From NCBI GenBank assembly GCA_005784505.1, contig VCAZ01000032.1:1947611-2011610 (forward strand): 64,000 nt of DNA, written 5' to 3'. A program made the position numbers and the translations under genes. The DNA is from Bagarius yarrelli. Taxonomy: Eukaryota; Chordata; Actinopteri; Siluriformes; Sisoridae. Positions 11,924 through 25,449 of the stretch are shown here, one piece after another. Below the pieces are notes generated by a model. It was not told where the DNA came from and ran no database searches. It saw nothing but the letters and a program-made list of their open reading frames with translations. How positions within the stretch are numbered: position 1 is the first letter of the stretch; each line of letters opens with the position of its first letter.

Positions 11924-12160
11924 CGGCTAAGTTGCGCTACGACCGGGAGCTATCAAAAAATTGTTTTCGTCAGTTAAAAGCCAAGCAAAGCCAACTGATG
12001 CTGACTTTGATTGACAGATTGATAGCATGGATCTGTTTATTTAATCTAAATGTTTTGATTGTTTTTATATACCGAAAGTCAGATTGCAGTGTTGGAAATT
12101 GTTAAATATTAGTCATATTTGTGGGTGGCTGGAACAGATTATCTGCCTTTAGGTTATTGC
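11924..12160. repeat. Dispersed repeat of unknown type, copy 1
   Basis: Shares a colinear series of blocks with 36,122-36,460: GGCTAAGTTGCGC, AAAAGCCAAGCAAAGC, TTGACAGATTGAT and GGAACAGATTATCTGC. No coding potential. Each copy is followed within 55-75 bp by a SINE in minus orientation. Confidence 0.7.
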
Positions 12161-12212
12161 TTATGGGTTACCTTCGTACGCCGTGGTTCCGTTAAATTAT
12201 ATAAGGCTAAGT

Positions 12213-12343
12213 AGTGGCAGCTTGATGGTGCTGGGATTTAACACTCGCCAACCTTCTGATCATCAAAAGGGTTAACGGCCTTGCTCAGGGGCCCAACAGT
12301 CGTGGCTTGGTGGTGCTGGGAATCAAACCCTTTTAGTTATGCT
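12213..12343 (-). repeat. SINE, common family, rearranged minus copy
   Basis: The GTGGTGCTGGGAATCAAACCC complement of the SINE body and box B is present at 12,310-12,330. A second, similar TGATGGTGCTGGGATTTAAC segment occurs at 12,223-12,242, implying partial duplication or two nested fragments. No tail hairpin is seen. Confidence 0.7.
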
Positions 12344-14360
12344 GACCATCCTTGCACTCTACATTATTTACTTAATCACTCCAAACCATGTGATTATATT
12401 GTCACTTAACTGTTTTCAGTTACAGGAAAGTCCAGAATCTCCAGCACGTGACTGTATTTTAACAAGCAGACGTCACTGAACGAAGCTCAGTAAAAAATAA
12501 ACTTTTTTGCGTGAATATAAAGACATCCGTTCCTGTAAAGGTATTAAACACACTCCACTGAACGTAACGCTGTCTGTCTCAGATATCCTACAGCGTTAAT
12601 CTAATTGCTAATCCATTCGGGGATGAATCCTTTTTTCAGTAACTGCCTGATAGTGGTTCGACAATGAAGGCCCATTTCCTTTCGGCTGTTTGCTGCAGGT
12701 ATCCTCTGGGACACCTCGGATCCTGTTGCAAACCCTCAACACAAAGCCATGCCCATGCCACACAACACAGGATCTCTAAATAAAGAGACGGGCTGGTGGG
12801 GACATACAGTCAAAGAAAAACTGCATCTGGAATTTAAAACCTGTGTCTTCTGAAAGAGCAATAATAAAAAAAAGAGATAGTGAGTGTCCTTTATTTTAAA
12901 TATCTGAGAGGAGTGCGTGTATCAATTTGTTCATTACGGCATTGATTCGTCATGCTGGCTCGCATTGCTCAGTCAATCGGTAGCAGTCTATCGTTTCACT
13001 GTGCTGCGCTCTGGCTGTAATCAGACGAAAAGCTGGATTGCGTATGCATGAGGGACGGCGCAAGGGAACAGAAAACACTTGTAAATTTGCCAGTGTCACA
13101 ACGAGCGAGTAATGAATGTGCTGTGTTCTCCTTCTGCATAATTCACTATTGCTGGTGATGTGCAATCCTCTGATGCACATCCGTGCTGCATGACGTTATT
13201 CTGACTCTTAAGCAGTGACACCATGAAGATGTTAGATGGCGCTTGTTCGTTTGCCATTGCCGGACAGATCGTCCATCTGTTTGCGCGGGACAACGCTGAG
13301 CTCCTATTGTTCGTCCTGATAAAACCCTCGCTGGAAAATCGCAGCACATGGGCAACATTCTGGAATAATCTAGGCACTTGTCAGTGCCATCTGTCTTCGC
13401 TCCTTGGGTAATGTGGATGAATTTACGACCCAGTTATGCACAAGGGGCAGCTTCCCTAGTACACAGGGCACGCTATTGCTTATTCCAATACCTCCGGAAG
13501 AGCTGGCACCGTGCCCGCTTATACCGACACGAAGAAGTCTACAGTGACTCGGGGAATCTGTTGCTAACAAAACATGCACCGGTCTTAATTAATCCATCAT
13601 CAAGCAAGAAATGATGTGAGTTATTAGATCGTTTAGGGAGCCCATTAATCCAAGAGTAAAGAGCACAGACTTTAAATGAATGGACTGTTACACTCGGGGC
13701 AAAATATTTCTGAACCTGGAATATTTTTACATATTCAATTGAATTCATGTACTGACCAATACCAATAATTCAGCTACCTGACCACCAAGTGCATACTTAA
13801 GCATATAGGTAACACAAGGCTATTAGGGCAGTAGTAGTGTAAAGGGTTAAGGCTCTGGGTGGTTGATCGAAAGCCTCAACACCAACAAGCTACCAAACTA
13901 TCCATATGCTTTTACCCCAACTTGCAAGGTTTCTTATGCTGCACCAATGATCCCTGTATTCCTGGCCACATCTTCTGACCTTCCTGATTTATGCTAATGC
14001 CCTTATTCTAGTTAGAGGTGTTTACTGCTACTGTGGACGGACAGGCATGAATAGACAGGTGGTGACTCGTGCGCTTGAGTTTCAATCACTGGATATTACA
14101 GGCATTCAACAAGAAGAAATTAGTGTTTAACCTGAAATCGACTAACAGGTTAGAACCTGTTAAAAGTCATTTAAATTCAGCTTTGGAAATAGTAGCTACA
14201 AACAATATTATTATCTATACTACCTGCGAAATCTCCTGCTTTTAAGTTATGAGCCAGCTGGGGATGAGGAACGGTCAAGAGTAGGAATTCATATCACGAT
14301 GCACATTTATGAACATTTTATTTTACACTAAAAGAGCTCCTACATGAATTTGTGAATTGG
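12344..14360. other. Intronic sequence; short SINE trace
   Basis: Mostly unrecognised. A short plus-strand SINE trace (GGGTTAAGG...AACAAGCTACCA) lies at about 13,833-13,900. The interval 12,590-12,790 and parts of 12,950-13,600 are relatively GC-balanced and repeat-poor, but no exon with splice context and family motif was found. Confidence 0.5.
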
Positions 14361-14806
14361 GGCAACCTGTAAAATATCAGTTTCTCCTTTTCTCTCCTCA
14401 AGATGCAACAGAGCAATTCCTAAAATGTCTACAAGTGCATAGAACATTGGATCTGATATTACAAAATCGATATATGTTTATAGGAAATAAATTAAATATT
14501 AGCAAATATATCGGTGAAACCAATAAATCCAACAATTCATCGAAACGAGATGATACCCTGAACTGAATGGATTTGGCAACCTAGAACATATCAGCACACT
14601 ACTCGTTGTCCTGTCAGTCTCGTCCTCTCTCTTCTTAAGATGAAGCACAGTAATTCTCCAAATGTCCACAGGATGATGAGGTACTGTATATCGGTGGATC
14701 TGTTTTTCCAAAAATAATCTGTAAAACCGATTAATCGACTGACTGACTGATTAATCGGAATGAGATGACACCTTGAATTAATAAACTTCATGTATTTGGT
14801 GGATTT
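14361..14806. repeat. Two-copy tandem duplication, unit about 214-232 bp
   Basis: Units begin at 14,361 and 14,575 with GGCAACCT(G/A)(T/G)A, both carry CTC(C/T)T(C/T)AAGATG(C/A)A, an AATGTC(T/C)AC(A/A) block, a TATCGGTG block and end with GATGA(T/C)ACC(C/T)TGAA. A partial third start, GGCAAATT, is at 14,807. Mutations are spread along the unit, so the duplication is old. Confidence 0.8.
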
Positions 14807-15740
14807 GGCAAATTAACCAAAACTACTATAATAAATATTCTGGCATAGGCCACACCCATTTTAGTTTTTTGGGGGGGGGTTTTGTTGCCTTTCTTGTCCT
14901 TTTCTTTTCTCATAGCCTCGTAAAGACCTATAAACTCTATCGCTAATGTCTCCGCGACAAAATAAAACATTCCTTGTACTCCAGACAGAAAGATATGTAA
15001 AAACCAGCGGGGTCGAAATTAATAATATCTATCTCAGTCTACATCAATTACTTTAGGGCACATCGGCAAAGTACACGGTCAGGGCAGACGTGTAATATCC
15101 ACCGCTCGCTCCTTCTGATGGACGTTCTTCATAAAGCCTAACGACGATGCTAATTTTCTTGAAATTACCTCATTTCACAGAGACTGTACCTCGTAGAGCA
15201 CAGGTAAAGAAAAGCGTGCATAGAGGAGGAAAATAAAAGTGAAAACAAAAAAGCAAATTTAGTGAAGTTTTTTCATACACACGATGCAAAGACTACCATC
15301 TGGAATGTGCATGATTTGCTAACTCGCCATCTGCAGTGATGACATTCTCTTTTGTAAATTAACACCCCGCCCCTTTGCTGCATCTTGTTCCTTTTCTCCT
15401 TGTGCAATCTCTAGCATGCTCAAAAAACTCAAAGAGTCTTTCCAAAGAGTAAAACAGCTTTGCTTGGACATTTCACAATACAGCAGCTCACTTTACTGCT
15501 AACAGCATCTAAGGAGGTGAAGCTAAAACACTTCCAGACCCTCGGTGTGCAGCATCTGTTGTCTCAGTGCATCTCGCACTGCCAAATTCCATGCTCTAGC
15601 TTCACCTCTAAGAGACATCTTTCTTTGCTCGAGCCATACTGCCTCCCACTCGCAGATTTCACTATCCATGTTTTTCTCATGCTCGATTCGATTAATCTCA
15701 TTCCTTGAGTTTATCCAGTTCAATATTGTTTACTGCTGGA
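14807..15740. other. Intronic sequence without recognised features
   Basis: A G tract lies at 14,870-14,878. No exon or named repeat was found. Confidence 0.5.
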
Positions 15741-15744
15741 CATT

Positions 15745-15935
15745 CTTTTTAATTCAATTCATTTTTTATTTGTATAATGCAGTAAGAATGCAGAAGAATA
15801 AGGTTTGTCCCTAATGATCAAGCCGGTGGCAACAGTGGCAAGGAAAACCCCCCCTAGATGAAGTAGGAAGAAACCTTTAGAGGAACCAGACTTAAAAGTG
15901 AAGTCGAGGAAAGGGGCAGGAAAAACTCTTTATGT
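15745..15935 (+). repeat. Teleost interspersed repeat (GGAAGAAACC-type)
   Basis: Carries a recognisable block order common in fish genomes: ATTCAATTCATTTTTTATTTG, AGAATGCAGAAGAATAAGG, TGGCAAGGAAAACCCCC and AGGAAGAAACCTTTAGAGG then AACCAGACTTAAAAG. The class is uncertain (probably a LINE or SINE 3' part). No coding. Confidence 0.7.
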
Positions 15936-16039
15936 CTCTTGACAGCAAGTTCTTTCTTGCGGCTAGATGTCTTGTAGTCTAATATGCCTTGTGACATATC
16001 AGATCAGAAGGTGACAATGTGCTCATTGATTTATTGCCA

Positions 16040-16225
16040 AATAAAAGTTTCCCCACAACATCAGAAAACCACCACCAGCCTGATGACAAGACTGGCGTGT
16101 ATTAATTGTGGATTTGACACTTTTTTGTAAAGAGGTGTTTACAAGTAAAGATTCCCCACAGCATTACACAAACCCCACCAGCCTGAATTAATGACAAAAC
16201 TGACCAGAATGAAGTGCTGATGACA
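16040..16225. repeat. Tandem duplication, unit about 103 bp
   Basis: TTCCCCACA(A/G)CAT followed by a CCACCAGCCTGA block occurs at 16,049 and 16,152, each followed by ATGACAA(G/A)ACTG. Two copies only. Confidence 0.7.
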
Positions 16226-19200
16226 CTTTCTGTATAGTGGTTTCATGACGACTCATAAATAAGGATCTGTTTAAAATGAACGAATCGTTATCTGTAGTGA
16301 GATAAATGTAAAAGTTGACAGAAATATAGAAACTCAAGTAAAGTACGTATTCTCCCAAAAAATACTTAAGTACTGTAATCTCTGGTTAATAGATGCTTAT
16401 AAATGGTGCTGATAAATGGAACCACACTACGACTTAAAGCAGAGAGACCTCTCTGACATTAAGGTGTTGTTTCTGTATAACTATACAGCGCCGTGATTAC
16501 AACGTTCCGTTTATTAATAATCAACTTCTTGCATATTTTACAAGTTAATCTAAATTTTTTTTCTGTGGAATGCCTGAAAGACAGATTAGTTAATGTTCTT
16601 ACCTGAACTTTAGTGGCAATAAATGCTCACTCAAGACGAGACATAGAAGATTCTTCCTTGCTATGATGCACATTTCTACACTGGAATTAAAAGCTTTGAC
16701 ACCAATTAATCATGTAAACATCAACTTTAATTGTTACTATTTTACATGAGGAGATAATCTGGTGTTCAAGCAGTCGTATGCAGTATGAGCAGGCATGTAC
16801 GTAAACAAGGGCATTAACGTTCATCTACTGCTCATTTGTGGCTATACAAAAAAAGAAACCTTCTCGATCGGTCAGATTCCAACATTTAAACATGGTGCCA
16901 TAAGATAAAATACGCTAATCCTGCTTACATTAGCCAAAATAAGTGTGTTCTGTTTAAACTAAGCTTCCTTATGTACCTGTCCTCCATGTTGGTAAACTTT
17001 CCAGCTGCGCATATGAGCTTCATCCAGCTGTTTTATGCTGCAACAATTTGGAAAAATTTGAGGAGTTCATACTGTGACAAAACCATAAATGTAAAAAATC
17101 AATTTTGTTAATTTCAGCCCTTTGCTTTTACGACATTCGGCAGACATTCTTAATTACGGCGACATTTGAAAAGTTCTGTATTACTTGCAAAAAATGACCG
17201 TCTTTATATACAATAACTTTTATTGGCTCTGGATGACAGTGTTAATCATCTCAAGCTCAGTTTTAATCATCAAGCTCATTAACTCATACAAGTGGCAGGC
17301 TACCGAAATGAAGATGATGAAAGAGAAACATTTACATCCCATAATAACTAGATAGGGATTGATTTAGCACTAAGTGGACCTTGATAATTAAAGCTTTTCA
17401 GCTCAGCTAACTAGAAAGACTACTGAGGTGATATGTGAATGGATGTAAAATGATGCAACTATTACAAACTAAAGGCATTACAATAAATTCAGCTACGGAA
17501 GAGAAAGAAAGAAAACTGTTGCATCTGAACTTGCATAATGTTTGGCAGGGCTAAAACAATCAGCTGACATTATTGACAATAAAAGATAGACAACAAATAT
17601 TTGTTTTTATCTGACGTCAATTTAAGGACCTGCAATAGCACGGGTTAACCAGTGTGGCGCTGTAGCGCAAAACTGTTTTATTTATGAGTTAAAATTTGTA
17701 ATATATATATTTTTTTAATTCGTAAAAGCTGAACAATGGTGTAAATCCTACTGTATAAAAAGTGAGTTTATAGTTTTATTTATCAGGTGCCACAGACACA
17801 AATGAATAATTGAACTTATTTTATTATATAAAATAATTGCCGATTAACTGACTAATCTGCTTGAGTACGTATAATATTTGAGTTAGTAGAAACTTCTAAG
17901 CTGTTAAAAAAGTTTGCTCTATATGTTCTAAATGTCATTTTCGTTCTAAATGATACTTATACGTATCACATCCGCCATGTTGATGTTGTCATGTGACAAA
18001 GTTGGATGATGATAAAGAAGTGCAATTAAACCACAAGGAACATCATTTTTTTCTTGCCTCTCCGTGGGCTCATGGAAGTACTGAACTGAATACTGATGAA
18101 TACCAAACTGTTTCTCACCTACTTCTAGTAGAAAGACATGCTATTTTGGAGGCAACCGACATAATCAAAAGCGTGAGTGAGAAAGCTAGCGCTAACAGGA
18201 AATACGGCTTAGACTTCAACCCAACGCCTAGTGACTCCCTGGTGAACTCTTTCTTCCTGGACTCTTTGACAGATGACTACGTTATCTGAAGTGTGACACA
18301 AAAGACCTGGATCCAACCATGATGACTTTTCCACTTCCTCTCCAGAGAGAGGGTTTTTCTGGAATAGAAGCAAGAACATTTTAACACCTGCTCACTTCCC
18401 AGGGTTGTTTTGTTTTTTTAAACTTTTTGAGGTTTGGAAACTGGATGAAACCTGATAAATCTCAACAGAACCACTTCTACTGCGAATTAATAGCTGGTGC
18501 AGACGATGACGTTGGTGACAAATATGGAGACCATGGAACATCGCTTTAAATGATATATTAATTTAAAATATTTACAAGAGTGAAAATGTTCATTAAAAAA
18601 AACAGGAAATCTCAGACGGATTATAATTACCATGAATTTAATTAAGCTAAGCACCTGCTTAGCATAAGAATGAACAAATTAAATTATTTCAAGCAGAAAT
18701 GATTGGGTTGACACAAGAATGCTAATCTTCAAAGATTGCTAATTGTCCAGAAATGAAAAATTTCAAATCCAATTTCACAATCATTCCAGCGCACTAGTAA
18801 TAGTAACATACTGCATAACCACTAGGATCTCATGCTCTGAATAGCAAATTCCACTTTGACATACGATCCAGGACTTCAGGTGGATATTGAGAGCATCCAG
18901 TTCTGTGAATGAGAATGCCTTGTTGAAAGAGGTCAGAGTAGAATGGTCAAACAGGAAGTCTGCGGTTTTCTGAAATAAATACTCTTTACAACCACGCTAA
19001 GTGGAAAAGCGTCTTGGAATACACAATGCCCCAGACCTAGAGATGAATTTGCTACAAAAGCAGGGGATCACATCTGGTTTGACTACCATATAACAAAAAA
19101 TGGCAAAGCAACCAACCAAGATCAAACATTGTAAAAAATGCTGTCTAGACTGTAAACATGCTCAACGGAGTGAACCCATGAAGCCAATCTGCTTTGTGGC

Positions 19201-22085
19201 ATTAAATCAGGCTTGTGGTGTACCAGGCACTTAAGTGGGGTGAGTTTTCTTAAGCACCACCACACTAATTGTCAGTTTGTCAATGGTCACCGGTAAACTT
19301 CAGTAGGAGTGGGTGGGTGTGGGTTAATGTAGTAGTCTTTTGGGGTAAAGCCCTGCGCAAGACTTAAACTCAAACCTTTCTGGTTTCTGACCAGGGCCGC
19401 TCATTAACACAACCAGCGCGTTCCACTCTTGCCTGTTTTCACAGACTTTCTCTCAAAGCTTGTAAAAAATGTTCACAAATACTCAGACTAAATATTAAGA
19501 ATAAAAGACTTTGAACAGGATTGTCTTTAAATAATTCAGGCGAATTAGTTGTCAAGTCAACGGCCGCTTTGATTTCTTTCTCAACTTCATGTATTTACTT
19601 TATAACTAATTCATGCCAAATCCAAATTTTCTGGCAGGCCACTCCCACTTGCAGACACGGTAAAACAGACCGTTCCTGTGAGATTTGAGACCATGGAAGC
19701 CCAGACCTAATGCAGCCGTCTATTCTGGGTATATTCCACCTTCTGTTTAAATACTGTGATTTCAAACATACCAATAGCTTTCGCAATTTCGAACGCAGCC
19801 ATCGCGTCATTACCTTTGACGGCCTATGCCACCCATGTTAGTATGTAGCTCTGTACTGCACAAGAAGTCTGACTAAGAAAAGAATTTAGCAGCACTAAAA
19901 ATTTTCATTATGTAAAACGCACTGTGGGTAGTAATTATATATTATATACTAAATAATTCCTTACTTCAGAACTTCTAGTAATGCGGAGCTCCTTACGATA
20001 GGCTGAGAAAACCACAGCTATGGAGCTACGCGAGTAATGGTTGATTGACAGACTAGGAAATGAAAAGATGAGCAAAAAGGAGTGTGGCTAAGTGCTTTTA
20101 ATTGTGGAGGATAATTTGGAGATGGTGTGTTGTTTTTCTGTAGCTAAAGTGAGGTACAGGTGTAATATGCATCAGCCTAGTGCGGAGTTATCACAGAAGA
20201 GATGGAAGTTGCCATCCGTCCAGGGGAAGTGAGTCATCATGCGAGATTTGTACACCCACAGGTGCACAAAACTTATCCCAAAAACAGTCCTGAGCCCACT
20301 AATGGCCTGATTTTTTGAGCATGCACAGAGTGGAAAAAGTGAGAAGGAGAGATAGATAGATAGAGAGAGAGAGTAGACTTTAGCATGTAATGGTAAAGTT
20401 AGCGTTAATTCCAGAGACCACCAACAGGACATTTCTGGTGCAATGACTCATCCTCCCAAATGAAGGTTAAGGGAGATTCAGGTAATGCTAAATTCTAAAC
20501 TCTATACCGCATACTAGAACTATGCAATGCTGAGGAAAATGCGATAAAATGCCAAATAATACACTCAACCGTGTACCAGATATTTTACTATCCGGATCGA
20601 CCCTCGACTTCGACTATACATCATTATTTAAAGTATTAAATTCCTTATTTATCGTAAATCATGGTGATATTTGATCATTTTGATTAATCGTACAGCCCTA
20701 GCGCATACATAAACATCGCAAGCTACACTATGCTAATTTGGAATGAGCCACGCATTAAAAAGGGCGTCTCTTTAATTCAATCTCGCACAATAAACTTTCA
20801 TTCAATCTTGTTTTTTGTTTTTAAACACACAGCCTGACTTAAACACATAAACAACTGTTGTTAAGACTGTTTTCGTGATTTAATCCGGTGCAGAATGTCG
20901 AGTGATTCACGATAGGCTCAGATTTGCTGGTGAGCTCATCCAAGAAGACCAGCTGTGTTTCTTTGCGATAAACAGTTGCCGCAGATATAAAACGCTTTGT
21001 CTCTATGCCGAGTTAAATTTTTTTGGGGTGCGGCGGTTTGATCTCTTGGACCTCAAAAAAAAAATAAAAAAAATACTGTGATATAATATTTAAGTATAAT
21101 ATCAAAACGATAGTTAGTTTTACTAGTTTACCATGAGGTAGCAGCTAGTAGTAACAATTAAGGATCCACAAGCACTGCAGGTCATGTGACAAGAACCGAC
21201 CAATCCTCCGCAGAAAAATGAAACAGCAGCCATTTTCTTCGTAAATTAATCTTGTAGCAGAGTTACAGTAGGGATTTTTCCGTGGTGAAAATCAATCGCT
21301 GAAATTTCCTTGTTGTAATAAAGAGTGCGGCTGATGGTTGCTTAGCGACGACAGGTGCCTCCGGACCGCAGGCGCTTGAGCGTTTTCAAACAGAAGAGAA
21401 AGTGGCGCGTTTAGCATTTTTCACATGTTTTTAGATGCAAAATGTGATCTGGTTGACTTGTAAACCAACAGTTTACCGTGTTTGTGGGCATGGAAATGTA
21501 AATTGGTAGTCTTTACAAAAACAGACTGGTGTGCATGTATTTATCAGTCTATATAATAAAAAGTTTTAATTATTTGGGAATAAAAAAACTGGGTAGAATC
21601 CAACTGGCATTTAGGTTTTTTTGGAGCAGATGCTTCAGGTGGTTAGTCAACACTTTGCGGGCATAATGTCTAAGGCTGGGACTACCAGACCGCAGACTGC
21701 TACTGTATTTAGGACTGTGACCTTTGCCATATGTAGTAAATCTAAGGTGAGGCTTAAAGCATTCATGTTTATGTGAACGTCCAATATTTTACCATATTTT
21801 TATCTGATTTGACTGATGATGGATTACGAATGCTGCAGATATCTAACCCCAGATGTGCCGGACTGAATGATCAACACTCACAAATCAGGATGACTGCATA
21901 TGTGTAGTTATAATAATAACTGAATTTTGCATATATGGGTTTAAAGGTAAGCATCACTCCTGCTTTTTGATATAAATCATACAAAACAGAACTGTTTTAA
22001 CTTCCTGGTTTGATTGATGTAATGTTTCTTAGTGTAGAAGGTGGTGATGAAGAGTTATTGACACAAACACACACAGAAAAGAAAA
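16226..22085. other. Intronic sequence, mostly unrecognised
   Basis: AT-rich with no exon or firmly named repeat. The open frame at 17,993-18,289 (98 codons, plus strand) shows no family match by eye. GATA and GAGA bits lie at 20,348-20,373, and a run of T or A at 21,055-21,070. Confidence 0.5.
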
Positions 22086-22110
22086 AGTGTGTGTGTGTGT
22101 GTGTGTGTGT
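22086..22110. repeat. GT/CA microsatellite
   Basis: Perfect (GT)n run of about 12 units, mid-intron D-E. Confidence 0.95.
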
Positions 22111-22810
22111 AAGGTAAAACGAGTGCATGAAAATAGTCAACATGTAAGAGGGTCTGAACTTTCCTGTGGGCGGTGAGGTGAGCTCAGCTGTCCGTGTGGT
22201 GTTGCCAGGGGGGCTCAGTTAACACTATTCCTGATTCCCACACACCCACACACACATATACACACACCTTCCTGATCTCGTCTGGCTAACAGGAAATCCG
22301 GATGCTATCATGCTCCTCATATCCTCAGCTATTAAACTGTTGATAATACTGCCGCTTTAAGCAATCTGCCTCTAGATCTGTGTGGAGAACACTGTGGCAG
22401 ATGTGGGCAGGGCAGCCAGCCAGAGCACGAACCCGAAAATCCCAGATTCAAGGTGAAAATTACGCCGACTTTATTTTCTCAATGTGTGCTGTTAATTACT
22501 GTTAATGTTTTTTTTTTGCTGATTATACGGTATTAAATCAAACACATTTTTCAGTATATTGGTGAGAACTCACTAGCTTTATATTTCAGTATATGATGAT
22601 CAAAAAACTGAAATTATAAGCGGATTTGCTGATTCGCTAAAACAAAAGAATGTAAATGATATCACTGTCTGGCTCTAAATTGATGCAAATTGACAAAACA
22701 GTGGATTATTGATATTTGTGATTTTCTAAATCAAAACTGAATTATAATCATTTTAAATTGGATCTGAAATTGGTTTTCTCTGAATAAATTTCAAACTCAT
22801 TTCCCACAAA

Positions 22811-23160
22811 AAAAAAAAAAAAATGACACCAGGACTATTAAACTGTCCACATCTGCATAGCAACACAATTAATTTTTCAATCCTTCCATGAAACAATTTG
22901 CACATTCCTTGATCAGTGGACTCGTTGGAACGTGGTCGAAATTTAACACGTTGGAGGACATACTGGCGGTCTCAGCTAACGACCGGGATTCTGTAGCTGA
23001 CTGCATTATTCATTAATATGAGCGGTATTTTGGAATCATGAATAAATTAGGCTGCAATTAGAGAGTCTATTACATTTTTCATGCTGTTATGAGGGCACAG
23101 GATGAGACAAGACTTCAACTCTGACAGAGATGCTGTGTTTAGCAAGTCAGGCAACGACCT
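22811..23160. other. Poly(A) then repeat-poor AT-balanced block
   Basis: A tract at 22,808-22,823, followed by sequence that shows no similarity to the repeats in the window. The part 22,995-23,095 contains closely spaced TAAT, ATTAAT and GCATTATTCAT-type motifs reminiscent of homeodomain sites. It is a possible conserved non-coding element by appearance only. Confidence 0.35.
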
Positions 23161-24323
23161 GCAAATTTGTTTGTTTGCTGGAGGGAGACGTGTACCGGCT
23201 CGATTTTGACCCGTTACGGTTCCGTCTTTCTGAGACGATCAAGGAAAGAACGCAGAGCGAGTAATATAGGAAGTGTGTGTGACTGGAGATCTTTTTTTGT
23301 CTGACTTTATCTCTATAAAAAAAATCTGCTAAACGGTTTGACAGAAACGTGCCTAGCAGTAGAAACAGGGATGTGAGAGCTATGCAGATTGCAAATGTGA
23401 TGTTTCTTTCGGTTGCCATGGTTACAGCTCTATGTAGCGAAAAATAAAGAAAGCTGGCAAAGGCGATCAGTCTCATTTGACAAAATGAACAGGGATTTGA
23501 AATATGTTTATATGGTCTTCAAACAGTAAGCAATACTTTTAGATGCTTATAATTTAGTGCAATAAATGGCGTGTGGTGCAACAGTTAAAGAAATCCTAAC
23601 AGCTATTGGTCAAGACCCAAGAAAGCTTGGTTGTTCATTTCCCTGAATTTTTTTTTTTTTATTGATAGATTGGTCGGTAGACTGGAAAGCATTGGTCTCT
23701 TTACGATCACAGCTAAACTGTTATTATTAGTTGTTAATTTACCTGAGCTTCGCCTACTTTTCCCTACAGAGGGAAGCAAAGTTTGGGGGTTAAACAAACT
23801 TTTGGAGAAAATGAAGAGAGAAGTTGTTTGCATGTACTTTGTTGAAAATGTTCCTTTGCCCTCAGAAAAGTTCGTCTTATATTGCGTCATGTCTCTCTCC
23901 GACAAAGCGGTTGTCAAAAAACACGTCTTCTTGACTGAATGCTTTCTTCATGTCTGAGCAACCTTGTGATCAGAAGCAATTTTTCACTCTCTCAGGACTG
24001 GTGATGTCGGCTAGATTTTTTTCAGCCTATTAGAAAACATGGAAGTTTTTCATTCAATCATCGACCAAAGTTTTGGTGACAAAATTTTGCCCTTGTCCAG
24101 GGTGCAGGATACTGTAACTGGAGGCCCAGTCGTTTAAAATATTTGGGGGTTTAACATATTTACAACACAGATTATTAGCAATTTTAGAAGAAATTCCTTC
24201 ATGGGATTAAAAAATAGAATTATAGAAGAATGGAAAAAAGATTGATAAAGTAGAAGAAAAAATTTATGTTTGAAAAAGTGATAAGGAGTTAAAAAAAAGC
24301 TTGAGAGACCACAAACATGAGGA

Positions 24324-24365
<42 letters not shown>

Positions 24366-24689
24366 CACAATCACACCACACACAACAGATTTTCAACCAG
24401 AGTCCCTCCCGACTGTGAACACAGGAAATCTTAAAAACTTTCAAGACTTGAGAATAAACATGATGGAGAATAAGAAGAAAAAAAATGTGATAGTTGTTAT
24501 AATTATTTACAAGAAAATTTACAGAAAAAAGTTTGTGTAAAATCCATTTAATTTTGTCCTGTGCCATGTTAGACTTCCGTCTTTTGTTAACTCTCTTTTT
24601 GATTGGATGTTGTTTGGTTTAACTTGATAATCTTCAGTTCGTACGCGTGTTGTCCTCAGGGTTCTCCTCTACACATCAGGATTTGTCTT
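23161..24689. other. Intronic sequence with a long poly(A) tract
   Basis: A run of about 38 A lies at 24,325-24,362 and an 11-nt T run near 23,649. No named element is attached to the A tract. Confidence 0.6.
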
Positions 24690-24728
24690 AAAAGGAGTGC
24701 TCCTAATCTCAGCTTGTTACCTTGTTAC

Positions 24729-25449
24729 ATGTTCAAAGAAACAATCAATCAATTAGATTCCAAACTCTCCACCATCACCAGGACCAAAGAGCTGAAATCC
24801 TGCAGCGTCTGCAAGGACCCCCCTGCTCAAGAAAGCACGTGTACTGTCTGAAGTTTGCCAGTGAACATTTAAATGATTCAGAGGAAGACTGGGAGAAGGT
24901 GTTGTGGTCAGATAAGACCTAAACAGAGCTTTTTGGCATTAACTCAACTTGCCGTGTTTGAAGGAATGCTGCCCATGACCCAAGGAACATTTACATTTAC
25001 ATTTACATTTGGAGCATTTAGCAGACGCTCTTGTCCAGAGCGATGTACAAGAAGTGCTTTAAGTTACATCAAAAACATCTCAATGCTGATAATAGATCAC
25101 AAAAAAAAAAAGGTGCAACAACAAAAAAACCTGTTGAATAGAGTAAGGGTGGTTTTTTTTTTTGTGTTTTTTTTGTTTTTTTTTAGATGTCAAGAGCAAA
25201 TCTAACACCATCCCCACCGTCAAACATGGAGGTAAAAACATCGTGAATTGGGGACAACTTTACAGCATCAAAGGGACGATGGACTGGGCCATGTACCATC
25301 AAATCTTGGGTGAGAACCTTTTTTCCTCAGCCAGGGTATTGAAAAAGGGTTGTGGATGGGTATTCCAGCATGACAATGACCCAAAACACACGACCAGTGG
25401 CTCAAGAAGAAAGACAGACAAGGTCCTGGAGTGGCCTAGGCAGTCCTAA
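24729..25449 (+). pseudogene. Tc1-like transposase pseudogene (broken)
   Basis: Three frames are needed to follow the transposase. The first piece ends near 24,922, the second resumes near 25,190 after an inserted L2-type tail and A/T tracts, and a third decayed piece continues to about 25,650. The DDE-domain Asp in FQHDNDPKH is visible near 25,370; the DNA-binding domain is absent. Family assignment is from motif recognition. Confidence 0.8.
24988..25075 (-). repeat. L2/SINE 3' tail inserted in the Tc1 relic
   Basis: The minus strand shows a perfect hairpin CGCTCT-GGACA-AGAGCG, then GTCTGCTAAATGC and ATGTAAATG repeats (24,988-25,006). This is the tail of the common SINE or its LINE partner without a head. 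It interrupts the transposase and is therefore younger than the Tc1 copy. Confidence 0.82.

Noticed and set aside
17993..18289. 98-codon plus-strand open frame
   Set aside because: No recognisable domain or splice context; the ATCCGCCATGTTG just upstream resembles the ATGGCGGATG repeat block near 33,190.
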